NCBI RefSeq assembly: GCF_004117055.1
Contig: NZ_CP026363.1
Span: forward strand, 3,712,001-3,776,000
Source of the DNA: Brevibacillus agri
GTDB taxonomy: Bacteria > Bacillota > Bacilli > Brevibacillales > Brevibacillaceae
DNA: 64,000 nt
Direction of reading: 5' to 3'
Under the pieces are notes generated by a model. It saw only the letters and a program-made list of their open reading frames with translations. It was not told the origin of the DNA and did no database searches. The translations under genes were made by a program, and so were the position numbers. Of this stretch, positions 17,583 to 26,668 are shown in pieces; position 1 is the stretch's first letter; each line of letters starts with the position of its first letter.

Positions 17583-17761
17583 CTATGACGCCCCTTTTGA
17601 CGTAAGTGTGAATGGTAGCTTAAACCGCCTATTATTATAGCACACGCTCTCCCCCCTGTCCGTAGATTGCTGACCAAAGACAATGTGAAACGTTAAAGCA
17701 GCATTCTGCGTCTTATAACTGAATGCACATCCTGCCAAGATCGAGATGCGAGGGGATCGAG

Positions 17762-19708
17762 ATGAAGAAAAAAGCAGCGGGACTTATCGTGACAGCCGTC
17801 GTGCTGTGCGCTCTGCCGTTTTTGCTTCCGCCAGGCTCGCTCAACGAGCCGACTGTCACAGCCTCAGAGCAAGACGGATTGCCTGTCGTCGGTTCCTACG
17901 GGCAATTCAAGAAGCTGCTGAAAAAGGCGAAAACCAACTACGTCGTGGCAGAAGCCGAGTTGAGCATGCCCGCAGCGGCTGCTGTCCTTGAAGCGAGGGA
18001 TTCCGGCAAAAGCGCAGCAGCCCCGGATTTTTCTGCGACGAACACGCAGGTGCAAGGCGTCGATGAAGCCGACATCGTCAAGACGGATGGCACCTACCTG
18101 TACCAGTCGACGAGTCGCGAAGTGCGCATCGTCAAAGCGTACCCGGCCTCGGAGATGCGCATGACGAGCCGGATCAGCTATGAGGACGGCCTGTTCACGC
18201 CGCTGGAGATGTTCGTCGACGACAAAAAACTCATCGTCATCGGCCAGGCGAACAGCAGCGTCGAGTTGGCTCCTTTGCCCGCTTCGAAGCGCGCTATCCC
18301 GTATTACCGCCACAACCAGCTTGTCAAAGCGCTCGTCTACGACATCCAAGACAAAGCGCAACCGCGGCTCATCAGACAACTGGAAGTGGAAGGCCAGTAT
18401 TTGTCGTCCCGCAAAATCGGTTCCAGCCTGTATTTGACGGCCAATCACTACATCGACACTTACCGGATTTTGCAGGAAAAAACGGAGCTGCCTGGCCCTG
18501 CCTATCGCGACAGTGCCTTCGGCGAGCAGTATCAAACCGTTCCGTACAGCGACATCCGCTATTTTCCGGAAAGCTTGCAGCCGAACTACCTGATGGTGGC
18601 AGGCGTCAATCTCGACGAGCCTAAACAAAAGCTGTCGCTTTCCACTTATTTGGGCGCAGGGGAAAATATTTACGCCTCCCCGACCAATCTGTACGTAGCG
18701 GTAACCGAGCATAAAGCGGAGCCGATCAAGCTGAAGCAAGGCGAGTCACTTGCCCCTTCGTTTGCCCCCCCGCCGCTTGCGACGGACACGACGATCTACC
18801 GCTTCGGCATGAACGACGGCAAGATCGCCTTTTCGGCAAAAGGCAGCGTGCCGGGCCAGATTCTCAACCAGTTTTCCCTGGACGAACACGACGGCTACTT
18901 GCGGATCGCGACGACGAGCGGAAACATGTGGCGCACCGATTCCGGCACTTCGCAAAACAACGTGTACGTCCTTGACAGCACGCTCGGAATCCACGGCAAG
19001 CTGGAAGGCATCGCTCCGACCGAGCGCATCTACTCCGTCCGCTTCATGGGGAAACGCGCCTACATGGTGACGTTCCGCAACGTAGACCCTCTGTTCGTGC
19101 TCGATTTGGCAAAGCCTGCTGCCCCGCGTATTTTGGGAGCGCTGAAAATTCCGGGCTACAGCGATTACCTCCATCCGTATGACGAGAACCACATCATCGG
19201 ATTCGGCAAGGAAGCAGAGTCAGACAAGGACATGGCTTTTTACCAGGGCATGAAAATCGCGCTGTTCGACGTCAGCGACGTGACCAAGCCGAAAGAAAAG
19301 TTCAAAACCGTCATCGGCGACCGCGGAACAGACTCCGAGCTGTTGCGCAACCATAAAGCTTTGTTGTTTTCCAAGGAAAAAGGGCTGCTCGCCTTCCCGG
19401 TCACCGTCTACGAATGGACCGAGGAACAAAAGGCGAAGCAGGACATTCGCGGCTACGGCCACTTCACGTTCCAGGGCGCGTACGTCTACCGGCTCGATCT
19501 GGAAAAAGGCTTTACGTTGACGGACAAAATTACACATCTGGAGCAAGCAGACAGAGACAAGGCAGGGGAAGGCTGGTACGAAAGCACAAAAAACATCAAG
19601 CGAATCCTGACGATTGACCAGACGCTCTACACCGTTTCCGACGACTTCGTCAAAGCCCAGCCGCTTCAAGGGCCGAAAGCTGTAAAGACTTTGCCATTGA
19701 CGAAATAA
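17762..19708 (+). CDS. Secreted beta-propeller domain protein
   Basis: A 648-residue exported protein. Residues 1-25 are a signal peptide or uncleaved anchor (KKK followed by a hydrophobic run). The rest matches the bacterial beta-propeller family (Beta_propel/YncE-unrelated, PF09826 type): VQGVDEADIVKTDGTYLY is its typical opening, and repeats such as YSVRFMGKRAYMVTFRNVDPLFVLDL recur. The function in this family is not established; it probably works on the cell surface. No lipobox cysteine was found. Start ATG at 17762 follows GAGGGG; the frame upstream of it lacks a ribosome site. It stands alone. Confidence 0.87.
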   Translation: MKKKAAGLIVTAVVLCALPFLLPPGSLNEPTVTASEQDGLPVVGSYGQFKKLLKKAKTNYVVAEAELSMPAAAAVLEARDSGKSAAAPDFSATNTQVQGVDEADIVKTDGTYLYQSTSREVRIVKAYPASEMRMTSRISYEDGLFTPLEMFVDDKKLIVIGQANSSVELAPLPASKRAIPYYRHNQLVKALVYDIQDKAQPRLIRQLEVEGQYLSSRKIGSSLYLTANHYIDTYRILQEKTELPGPAYRDSAFGEQYQTVPYSDIRYFPESLQPNYLMVAGVNLDEPKQKLSLSTYLGAGENIYASPTNLYVAVTEHKAEPIKLKQGESLAPSFAPPPLATDTTIYRFGMNDGKIAFSAKGSVPGQILNQFSLDEHDGYLRIATTSGNMWRTDSGTSQNNVYVLDSTLGIHGKLEGIAPTERIYSVRFMGKRAYMVTFRNVDPLFVLDLAKPAAPRILGALKIPGYSDYLHPYDENHIIGFGKEAESDKDMAFYQGMKIALFDVSDVTKPKEKFKTVIGDRGTDSELLRNHKALLFSKEKGLLAFPVTVYEWTEEQKAKQDIRGYGHFTFQGAYVYRLDLEKGFTLTDKITHLEQADRDKAGEGWYESTKNIKRILTIDQTLYTVSDDFVKAQPLQGPKAVKTLPLTK

Positions 19709-19788
19709 AGGGAATGGTCTGTCACGCGGACAGGTTCTGTGCTAAGATGGGGGAATAGAGGCAGCGCAAAAAGAGAGGGTGTCATTAC

Positions 19789-20475
19789 GTGGAGTATTTG
19801 AGTCTTAATCTGACTTCAACACTGGCGGGATTAGCTGCCGTGCTGCTGGTCATGTTCATTCGCCTGCACTGGCCCTTCCGTTTTCAATATATGGCGAATC
19901 TGTACAAGCGCCGATTGGATGTACGGCTTAGCTGGTTGGAGGCATCCTACCGAAAAAACCGTTCGCGTGCGGTAGCCATGCTCGATAAATCGACACACGA
20001 AATCATGATCGGCAATTACGAACTGGCTGAAAAGTACATTGTTTCGGGCATCAACGTCTGCAAGGAACGCCCTTCTCTGTTCAATCAGGCCATGATTCAC
20101 TACCTGTTTTACAACCTGGCGATCGTCTACTACTCGTCCGGCCGTTACAGCGAATCGCTGGAAGTCGCTTTCCGCATTTACCAACGCGACCAGAGGATGA
20201 CGGATTCGCTCGCGCTCATCGCCTGCTCGCACGCTCGACTGGGCGAAATCGAAAGCGCACTCGAAGCTTATCAACTGATTGCCACCAAGCGCTCTGCCAA
20301 GGAGTGGAAGCTGTTTTGCCTCGCTGAAATCGAAGCAGCCAAGGGCAACTACGAGCACGCCTTGACCTATCTCCGCCAGTTGCTGAACAAATCGGCCAGC
20401 TCTTTGCACTTCAACCGCTCCGAGCTGGAAAAACGCCTGGAGGAATGGCAAAAGGCTTCGACTCACGTCAGCTAA
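19789..20475 (+). CDS. Membrane-anchored TPR-like protein
   Basis: A 228-residue protein with one N-terminal membrane segment (about 8-28) and a cytoplasmic helical region. Repeated 34-residue-type helices are visible, e.g. IGNYELAEKYIVSGINV, YSSGRYSESLEVAFRIY, HARLGEIESALEAYQLI and AKGNYEHALTYLRQLL, each with TPR-like G-x-Y/x-x-A-L spacing. It probably scaffolds a protein complex at the membrane; the partner is unknown. The start is a GTG at 19789 with AGAGAGG upstream. It is monocistronic and ends in a terminator. Confidence 0.78.
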   Translation: MEYLSLNLTSTLAGLAAVLLVMFIRLHWPFRFQYMANLYKRRLDVRLSWLEASYRKNRSRAVAMLDKSTHEIMIGNYELAEKYIVSGINVCKERPSLFNQAMIHYLFYNLAIVYYSSGRYSESLEVAFRIYQRDQRMTDSLALIACSHARLGEIESALEAYQLIATKRSAKEWKLFCLAEIEAAKGNYEHALTYLRQLLNKSASSLHFNRSELEKRLEEWQKASTHVS

Positions 20476-20502
20476 ATATCCGCCTGCTTTCCAATCCAAA
20501 TG

Positions 20503-20540
20503 ACACCGCACATGATTTTTCTGGTGTGCGGTTTTTTATT
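20503..20540 (+). terminator. Terminator after the TPR gene
   Basis: CCGCACA pairs with TGTGCGG, with flanking pairs and a T6 run. Confidence 0.85.
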
Positions 20541-20674
20541 GCCGCCTGCTTCCAGAAAACGGGCATATCGGGCAGGAAAATGTGGCATTCTCGTAAAAGC
20601 CGTTCCATTTTTCTTCCGTATCGCTGCTCTATACTATTTCAACAGATGTAGGCCAGAAAGAGAGGTTTCTTGAA

Positions 20675-21292
20675 ATGAAAAAGTTTGACATTTCCATCCT
20701 GACAGTCGCCGTCCTCCTGACAGGACTGGCTGTGATCGGCGTATCGCAGGCAAATGATCCTGCCGCCGCCCACACAAGTGCAGTCGCGACAGTCGGCAAC
20801 ACCGCGATCTCGCAAACCGCGCTCTATGAGCAGATGAAAAAAGAGGCTGGCGCCAAAGTCGTGACCGACCTGATTGCCATTGAACTGTGCAAGCAGGAAG
20901 CCGCCGCCCAAGGCATCAAAGTGACCGAGCAGGAGATCGACGCGAAGATCAATCCGATCAAGGATAAATTGAAAACACCGGAGAAGTTCCAGGAGTATTT
21001 GCAGGAACGAAAAATGAATGAAAAAGAGCTCCGCGAGCGGTTCGGCATGCTCCTTTTGCGCGACAAAGTGTTTGAAAAGGCATTCCCGGTAACAGAGGAG
21101 CAAATCAAGGAGTACTACGAGAAAAATAAAGAAAAGCTCGGAAAAACGTATGAAGAAGCTCGTCCCGAGATCGCCGAGAAGCTGCTAGAGCGCAACAGAC
21201 GCAAGCACTCGGACGAGTGGCTGGAGCAAATGAAGAAAAAGTACAACGTCCAGATCATGGACCCGGTTCTGGTGGAGCAAGCAAAGGAATAA
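20675..21292 (+). CDS. SurA/PrsA-like chaperone without PPIase domain
   Basis: A 205-residue exported protein. Residues 1-27 are a signal peptide or anchor without a clear lipobox. The rest is a SurA_N-type helical chaperone: AVATVGNTAISQTALYEQM opens it, as in PrsA (the x-V-x-G-x-x-I-s element), helices follow, and VTEEQIKEYYEKNKEKL closes the N-domain, where PrsA would continue into its parvulin PPIase. Here the chain goes straight to the C-terminal helix (ARPEIAEKLLERNRRK), so only the chaperone halves remain. It probably helps fold secreted or cell wall proteins. AGAGAGG precedes the ATG. Confidence 0.85.
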   Translation: MKKFDISILTVAVLLTGLAVIGVSQANDPAAAHTSAVATVGNTAISQTALYEQMKKEAGAKVVTDLIAIELCKQEAAAQGIKVTEQEIDAKINPIKDKLKTPEKFQEYLQERKMNEKELRERFGMLLLRDKVFEKAFPVTEEQIKEYYEKNKEKLGKTYEEARPEIAEKLLERNRRKHSDEWLEQMKKKYNVQIMDPVLVEQAKE

Positions 21293-21323
21293 TCGCGCTT
21301 GATTCACCCGCACGCGTAATGCC

Positions 21324-21368
21324 AAAAGACTTGTGTCGCCCGTTTTTCCGGTGCACAAGTCTTTTCTT
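21324..21368. terminator. Bidirectional terminator
   Basis: AAAAGACTTGTG pairs with CACAAGTCTTTT between the convergent chaperone and MBL genes, with T-rich sequence on the plus strand. Confidence 0.85.
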
Positions 21369-21381
21369 TTGCAGAAAAAAG

Positions 21382-22071
21382 TTACGGACGTAAAATCGCG
21401 ATCAGCTCCTGCAAAAAGTCGGGGATGTCGCCTTGCAGGATGGGACCGTGTCCCGTCGCCAAAAATTCGATCGGCCAGTCAAGCAACGCTTCCAGCCCCT
21501 CCACGTACTCCGGGACCCGATCAGGCTCGTCGATGGCCCAGCTTTTTATATGCGCCTTGTACGCCGCCCGGCACTCGCTTTCTTTTCCGACGATCTGACC
21601 CAGCTCGGCTTTATCAAAGCAGATGTGGTCGCCGACAAAACAAATTTTGCTCTGCGGGTCGAAAAACGCCACGGACCCTTCCGTATGAAAGGACAATTGC
21701 CGAAAACGCAACGACGGTAGATCTCCGCCGCTCCCCGTGAAGGTGTGCCCGAACAGCGTCTGAGAGAAATCGTCCAGCTCGTAGTAATCGTCGAGATGAA
21801 TCCAGTTGTTTCGGGAAGGAAACATGTCGGCATTCCCGATATGGTCCGCGTGCCGATGGGTAAAGTAAACGTATTCAATCCGCTCCGGCTTGGCACCGAT
21901 TCCCTCCAGCGCCTGCTGAAAGTACGTCCGCTGCTTGCGCAAGTGGGAATCGATAACAGCAAACGATTCACCTTGTTTGACCACGTAGCTGTTCACGTAG
22001 CTCTGCCACGCATCCTCGTAGGTGATGATCGCCCAGGTGGAGTCTGTGATTGGTGCAATCACGTTGTTCAT
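21382..22071 (-). CDS. MBL-fold metallo-hydrolase
   Basis: A 229-residue metallo-beta-lactamase-fold protein. The metal motif THRHADHIG (H72, H74, D76, H77) is complete, with later ligands in FHTEG, VGDHICFD and LATGHGPI. The substrate is unknown; the single-domain form resembles glyoxalase II-like or lactonase relatives. The ATG at 22071 begins MNNVIAPITD and follows a GGAG-rich stretch; the ATG at 22122 has no ribosome site. Confidence 0.87.
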   Translation of the reverse strand: MNNVIAPITDSTWAIITYEDAWQSYVNSYVVKQGESFAVIDSHLRKQRTYFQQALEGIGAKPERIEYVYFTHRHADHIGNADMFPSRNNWIHLDDYYELDDFSQTLFGHTFTGSGGDLPSLRFRQLSFHTEGSVAFFDPQSKICFVGDHICFDKAELGQIVGKESECRAAYKAHIKSWAIDEPDRVPEYVEGLEALLDWPIEFLATGHGPILQGDIPDFLQELIAILRP

Positions 22072-22164
22072 GCCTCCATCTCTCCTCTCCTCCCAGTTTC
22101 TATTCATACTGTTATTATACACAATGTTACACGACCTTGCCGACTCTTGCCAAAAGATCGGCTG

Positions 22165-22956
22165 TTAAAGCACCGATGCCGCTTCCCCGAGGCTGACCCA
22201 GGAGCGTCCCTGCGACCGCGCAATGTTGACCGGAACCCCAAAAAAGCGGGTCAATCCGTCTGCGGTCAGCACCTCGTCCGTTTTTCCCGCCCGCTCGACC
22301 TCCCCCGCCTTCAACAGCAGCGTGTGGGTAAAGCACGGCAAAATTTCCTCGATATGATGAGTGACGTACAGCAATGTCGGCCCGTCCGGCTGCTTGGCAA
22401 TTTGCTCGATCATCGACAAAAGCTGCTCTCGTGCCAGCAAATCCAGTCCCGTACATGGCTCGTCCAAAATGAGCAGCCGGGGGGACGCCATCAACGCCCG
22501 CGCAATCAGCACCTTTTGCCGCTCTCCTTGCGAAAGCGCTCCGAACGGCCTGTCCCGCAGCTCCGTGCAGCCGAATGTTTCGAGCAGTTCGGACGCTTTT
22601 TGCACATCTTTCTCCGCCGGAACCGCGTACAGGCCAATCGTCGCTTCTCTCCCGCTCAAAATGACGCGAAAGGCCGTCTCGTGCTCGTGAAGCTGTGCGA
22701 TCAAAGCCGTGCTGACCCAGCCGATCGATTTTCTTACTTCGCGCAAATCGACCGTTCCGTACACATTTCCGAGGACGCTGACCTGCCCCTTTGTCGGCCA
22801 AGTGTAGCCACAGATGATTTTCAGCAGGCTCGTTTTGCCGGAGCCGTTCAGTCCGACCAGGCACCAGTGCTCGTTTTCTTGCACCTGCCAGTTAACGTCG
22901 CGCAAAATGACCGTTTCGTCTCTTTGCCACATGACTTGGTTCACATCAATAATCAT
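22165..22956 (-). CDS. ylmA: ABC transporter ATP-binding protein (YlmA-like)
   Basis: A 263-residue ABC ATPase with Walker A GLNGSGKTS, signature LSQGERQ, Walker B LLILDEPC and the H-loop YVTHH. Length and arrangement match B. subtilis YlmA, which also has no neighbouring permease; the ModF/PhrA-like class is the nearest. The transport or regulatory role is unknown. The ATG at 22956 follows GGAGAGAG; an upstream in-frame start at 23100 would read through the adjacent intergenic region and has no ribosome site. Confidence 0.87.
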   Translation of the reverse strand: MIIDVNQVMWQRDETVILRDVNWQVQENEHWCLVGLNGSGKTSLLKIICGYTWPTKGQVSVLGNVYGTVDLREVRKSIGWVSTALIAQLHEHETAFRVILSGREATIGLYAVPAEKDVQKASELLETFGCTELRDRPFGALSQGERQKVLIARALMASPRLLILDEPCTGLDLLAREQLLSMIEQIAKQPDGPTLLYVTHHIEEILPCFTHTLLLKAGEVERAGKTDEVLTADGLTRFFGVPVNIARSQGRSWVSLGEAASVL

Positions 22957-23070
22957 TTGCTCTCTCCACTCCTGTCTTACTTTGTCGGAAGCCGTAATCT
23001 TTCTGATTATTAAGAGTATAACTGTCCATTCCTGATCGATCAATTCTTTTGTACACCCGGAGGCGATGCG

Positions 23071-23107
23071 AAAAAACCTTCGCGGCAAGTTGCGAGCCAC
23101 GAAGGTT
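23071..23107 (-). terminator. Terminator of the DUF3100 operon
   Basis: AACCTTCG pairs with CGAAGGTT; T6 follows on the minus strand. Confidence 0.8.
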
Positions 23108-23128
23108 TGTTTCGCTAATGCGGTTTGC

Positions 23129-23566
23129 TTAAAACTTTCCTTGAATCTTGAACACGATCTCCGCGAACAAGGTTGCGAACAGGAACGTCCCTGTGAAAAC
23201 GACGAGGGATACGACTACGATCCGCCAGCTCAACTGCTTGAACAGATGAATGTCTTTTCCAAGCGACAGACCGGCGTATGCGAGAATCGGTGTCGCGAGC
23301 GCCAGCAGGTTGATTTTGGCAATCGACGCTGCCGTGTACTCGCTTCCTGGGAAGAAAGGAGAAGTAGCCAACATGGCAAACAGAGAAATCCAGACAATCA
23401 CCGGAGATTTGAACGGCAAAATTTTCGTAAAGCCCATCCCGATCAAGGTGATGACCGCGAGAAGCACAATGCCTGGCAACGATTCCATGATCGGCACGCC
23501 ATAGCCGATCCAGTTACCGATGAGTGAGATTGCGCCAATGATGAGAATCGTCAAAATTTGATTCAT
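23129..23566 (-). CDS. Membrane protein, second subunit of a DUF3100 transporter pair
   Basis: A 145-residue hydrophobic protein with four or five predicted membrane helices. It overlaps the stop of the preceding DUF3100 gene by 4 bp (ATGA) and has its own GGGGGG ribosome site, so the two subunits are made together. No independent family was recognised. Pairing with a second membrane protein and an amidohydrolase suggests that it is half of a split carrier. The function is inferred from context only. Confidence 0.72.
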   Translation of the reverse strand: MNQILTILIIGAISLIGNWIGYGVPIMESLPGIVLLAVITLIGMGFTKILPFKSPVIVWISLFAMLATSPFFPGSEYTAASIAKINLLALATPILAYAGLSLGKDIHLFKQLSWRIVVVSLVVFTGTFLFATLFAEIVFKIQGKF

Positions 23567-24393
23567 GCGCTTCTTTTCCCCCCTTCTGTGTCAGAAGAAG
23601 CGTTTTTGCGGCCGATGATCGGCTCCAGCCATGCGTACAGCCGCTGCGTGAGCGGCAAGGAGACGAAAATGCATACATACGTACCGATAATGCTCATCAT
23701 CAAGTTCGCCGCCCCCGAGTAGAAGGCGATGTCTTTTTGCGCTTCCGGGAAAATTACGGCGAGCGAGCCTGTCGCTGCCGCCATCATGCTCCCTGAACCA
23801 ACCGCTGCGCCCATCGCGAGCGAAATCGGATGGAACAGTCCGCTGCTGCCGAGGATACTTGCGAGCAACGACATGAAAATCGCGCCAAACAACGTACCGC
23901 AAATGTAAACGCCCAGTGCGCCGCGCGCTTCCGGCGAGCTTGCCCCGAACTTGTCCACGATAATCGCCAGATTAGGCTCGCGGTCGAGGGAATAGGTAGC
24001 CCCGATTGATTCGCGCTTCAGACCGAGCAAAAGCGCCACTGGCAAGCCCAAAATGATCGTTCCGACGATGTGGCCTACCTCCTGGACGAGCAGCGATACG
24101 CCCGCTCCAAACAGCTTGGGCAACTCTGGACCAATGTTGGCGCCGAGCTTACATACGAAGATCAGAAAAGAAACGCCCAAAATGTTTGCCGCGACATTCA
24201 TATCTTTTTCTTTCAAAAACTTGAATGAAGGCCAGCTAATGACACCGCCGATAACGAGTGCGTACAGCATCGGGAACAAGGCGATGACGCCGATGCCGAT
24301 ATTGATTTTTTTCGTGCCGATAAACTCTGTCAAGGCTACCAGTACAAGCACCAGGAAATGCAGCTTGTACACATTCACGCGTCCCTCAGTCAT
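23563..24393 (-). CDS. DUF3100 membrane protein
   Basis: A 276-residue membrane protein with roughly eight predicted helices that fits the DUF3100 family. Conserved-looking polar motifs sit inside helices, such as MGAAVGSGSMMAAATGS and YSLDREPNLAIIVDKFG, which suggests a transport pore. It follows the M20 amidohydrolase after about 33 nt and precedes the second membrane subunit, so the three form one operon. A likely job is uptake of an acylated or conjugated amino acid that the amidohydrolase then splits; this is inference. AGGGGGA lies 6 nt before the ATG. Confidence 0.75.
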   Translation of the reverse strand: MTEGRVNVYKLHFLVLVLVALTEFIGTKKINIGIGVIALFPMLYALVIGGVISWPSFKFLKEKDMNVAANILGVSFLIFVCKLGANIGPELPKLFGAGVSLLVQEVGHIVGTIILGLPVALLLGLKRESIGATYSLDREPNLAIIVDKFGASSPEARGALGVYICGTLFGAIFMSLLASILGSSGLFHPISLAMGAAVGSGSMMAAATGSLAVIFPEAQKDIAFYSGAANLMMSIIGTYVCIFVSLPLTQRLYAWLEPIIGRKNASSDTEGGKRSA

Positions 24394-24426
24394 AAGGATC
24401 CCCCTGTTCGGTCTTGTTTCTGTCTG

Positions 24427-25602
24427 CTATTCGATGACTACCTTTTGCGCTGCCCGAACGAACAATTCGACGCCGCGAGCCAATGCGTCTTCATCAAAAT
24501 CAAAGCGTGGGTGGTGGTGCGGGTAAACAAAGCCTTTCTCCGGATTGCCCGCTCCCAACTGGATGAAGCAGCCTGGCGCCTTTTTCAAGTATTCGGAGAA
24601 ATCCTCGCCCGGCATCAGCGGGTCGATGTACATAATGTCTTCCTCGCCCCAGCGCTCGCGAATGATGTCCTCCATCAGCCTGGTCACTTGCTCGTCGTTG
24701 ACGACGGAGGTGTAGCCGTGAGAGAACGAGAACTCGTAGCCGGCCCCATGTGCTTCGGTAATCCCTTTGACAATCCGCTCAATCCAGACCGGCAGATTTT
24801 CGCGAATTGTCGCGTTAAAGCAGCGGGTCGAGCCTGTCAGCGTCAGCGTATCTGGAATGATGTTGTAGGCCGTGCCTGCGTTCAACATCGTCACGGAGAG
24901 GACGACCTTGTCCAACGCGCTGACATTGCGGGAGACGATTTGCTGCAAAGCGGTGATGACTTGCGCGCCGATGACGACCGGATCGATCGCCGACTCCGGC
25001 TGGGAGGAGTGTCCGCCCTTGCCCTGGATTTTCACATCAAAACGGTCTGTGGAAGAGGTGAGCGCCCCGTATAAAACTCCGAATTTTCCGACTGGCATGT
25101 AAGAAGCGAGGTGAATCCCGATAATCGAATCCAGACCGTCCGCCGCTCCTGCCCGGACAATCTCGACCGCGCCGCCCGGCGGAAGCTCCTCTGCGTGCTG
25201 GAAGAAAAATCGCACTTCCCCTTTGATGCGGTCTTTGTACTGCGACAATATTTTCGCCGCCCCAAGCAGCATCGCGGTGTGCCCGTCGTGCCCGCAAGCG
25301 TGCATCACGCCCGCTTTGCCGGATGCGTAAGGCACATCGTTTTCTTCGTGAATCGGCAGGGCGTCCATGTCGGCGCGCATGCCGAGCACTTTTCCCGGCT
25401 GGGAGCCGATCAGGCGAGCAACCACACTCGTTTTCGTCGGACGGGACAATTCCAAATTTCCGAAAGATCGCAATTTTTCATACACATATTGAGACGTCTG
25501 TTCTTCTTCAAACGACAGTTCGGGATGCTGGTGCAAATGTCTGCGCCAGGCAACGACCTGTTCTGCCAATTCGTCCGCCAATCGCTTCGTATCCAAACTC
25601 AC
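24427..25602 (-). CDS. M20 family amidohydrolase (N-acyl-amino acid hydrolase/HipO-like)
   Basis: A 391-residue zinc-dependent M20D amidohydrolase. Metal-site motifs are MHACGHDGHTAMLLG and FFQHAEELPPGG, with a dimerisation-domain segment GKGGHSSQPESAIDP and the late ligand MPGEDFSEYL. Such enzymes release amino acids from N-acyl or other conjugates (hippurate, N-acetyl, indole-acyl). It lies first in an operon with two membrane proteins. The start is the GTG at 25602, 8 nt after AAGGAG; the earlier GTG at 25611 overlaps that site. An inverted repeat overlaps its promoter. Confidence 0.9.
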   Translation of the reverse strand: MSLDTKRLADELAEQVVAWRRHLHQHPELSFEEEQTSQYVYEKLRSFGNLELSRPTKTSVVARLIGSQPGKVLGMRADMDALPIHEENDVPYASGKAGVMHACGHDGHTAMLLGAAKILSQYKDRIKGEVRFFFQHAEELPPGGAVEIVRAGAADGLDSIIGIHLASYMPVGKFGVLYGALTSSTDRFDVKIQGKGGHSSQPESAIDPVVIGAQVITALQQIVSRNVSALDKVVLSVTMLNAGTAYNIIPDTLTLTGSTRCFNATIRENLPVWIERIVKGITEAHGAGYEFSFSHGYTSVVNDEQVTRLMEDIIRERWGEEDIMYIDPLMPGEDFSEYLKKAPGCFIQLGAGNPEKGFVYPHHHPRFDFDEDALARGVELFVRAAQKVVIE

Positions 25603-25671
25603 TGTGTCCACTCCTTTTCTCTCTAGCTTTACGTTCAGTTAAGTTTCATTAAACAAATTGGCTTTCCGTGA

Positions 25672-25723
25672 ATTCTATCACGTGTGAGCCAAAATTACAA
25701 ATGTCCATTTCAGAAGGACATTT
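25672..25723 (-). promoter_or_regulatory. Promoter and operator-like repeat of the amidohydrolase operon
   Basis: Minus-strand TTGTAA (25695-25700) and TAGAAT (25672-25677) have a 17-nt spacer. AAATGTCC (25699-25706) and GGACATTT (25716-25723) form a perfect 8-bp inverted repeat around 9 nt, overlapping the outer edge of the -35. That placement fits a repressor or activator site. No regulator gene adjoins the operon. Confidence 0.55.
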
Positions 25724-25839
25724 TTTGTCAAATCCACCTCGATCCCCGTCTATTTATTAGTTATTTTAGAATTTTCTATCTATAATGTCCACGTAAAATA
25801 TACATAAAACGCAATAAAAATTTTTGAACAGCGTCCTTT

Positions 25840-25863
25840 AGGGCTTTTCCGCAGAAAAGCCCT
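25840..25863 (-). terminator. Hairpin after the secreted-protein gene
   Basis: AGGGCTTTT pairs with AAAAGCCCT around a 6-nt loop. The T-run is poor, so termination is plausible rather than certain. Confidence 0.5.
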
Positions 25864-25873
25864 GCCCCGCTTC

Positions 25874-26356
25874 CTACAAATTGACGGCAAACCACACGTA
25901 CTTGCCGCCGCTTTGGCCCAGCCACAGTTCACCGTTGCCCACCATCACGCCTTGGGCGTTGACGAACGTCTCACGGACGTTTTGGGCGAGCAAAGCTTCC
26001 TTGACCTTCGGTGTGACAATCTCGTCGTACTCCGCGAGGAACTGCTGCTCATTTTGCACGTAGCGGCTGCCCCCGTCCTTGTTTATGCGCAGCGGATACT
26101 GGACCATTCTTGCGACTTGTGCTTTGTTCCCGGCCTTCACCGCCTCCTGAAGCTTGTCGAAAAAAGCTTCAAAGGCAACCGGGTCGGTAATGCCTGCCAC
26201 TTCGTAGCGATTGTGCTCGCTCTCCGCCTGTTGCCGCGCCGCTTGCTGCATCATCTGGCCCGGTTCCGCCGCTTGTCCGGCGAGAGCTGGGGAAGTCAGG
26301 TGAAGCAGAACGGTTCCGATGACGAGTAACGTTCTCACGCTTTTGCTTTTGCTCAT
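25874..26356 (-). CDS. Secreted protein of unknown function, NTF2-like in appearance
   Basis: A 160-residue exported protein. The signal peptide spans about residues 1-28, with cleavage probable after SPALA. The mature part begins with a Gln/Ala-rich linker and then a compact domain: FFDKLQEAVKAGNKAQVARMVQYPLR, an acidic helix, and a C-terminal MVGNGELWLGQSGGKYVWF strand pair, an arrangement common in NTF2/SnoaL-like exported proteins. No catalytic residue can be named. ATG at 26356 or GTG at 26359 could start it; AAGGAG lies upstream. Confidence 0.7.
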   Translation of the reverse strand: MSKSKSVRTLLVIGTVLLHLTSPALAGQAAEPGQMMQQAARQQAESEHNRYEVAGITDPVAFEAFFDKLQEAVKAGNKAQVARMVQYPLRINKDGGSRYVQNEQQFLAEYDEIVTPKVKEALLAQNVRETFVNAQGVMVGNGELWLGQSGGKYVWFAVNL

Positions 26357-26359
26357 CAC

Positions 26360-26668
26360 GCTTCGCTCCTTTACGGTTTATCGTTCGTTTCTACCAGTAG
26401 CTTTTCTCCGGGGGCTTTGGCTTATGAGTCGCGGCGGCCCGTTGCCCAAGCTTTTACCGTGTCGCTGCGGCAATCCATCGCACCTGATGCTTGTCCGTTG
26501 CAGGCGGGTGGCCGTACGGAAAGGAAACATGCCGATCGAAAAAGGGTGTACACAGGCGCCCTGCCTGTTCGCTCACCTTCATGCGCGCAACTGGGAAGTT
26601 TTCATATCACACGCCGCTACTGTTTTTGGAGATACTACGTGGTGACGACGATCCCAGGGGTGATTTCC
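26360..26668. other. Intergenic stretch with no gene seen
   Basis: About 309 bp between divergent genes. It is GC-rich and an open frame runs into uvsE, but codon content looks non-coding and no clear promoter hexamers were found. AAAGGAAAC before an ATG at 26528 opens a 38-codon frame that I did not accept as a gene. Confidence 0.5.

Noticed and set aside
26528-26644. 38-codon frame with AAAGGAAAC before uvsE
   Set aside because: Composition not protein-like and it overlaps candidate uvsE starts; too little support.
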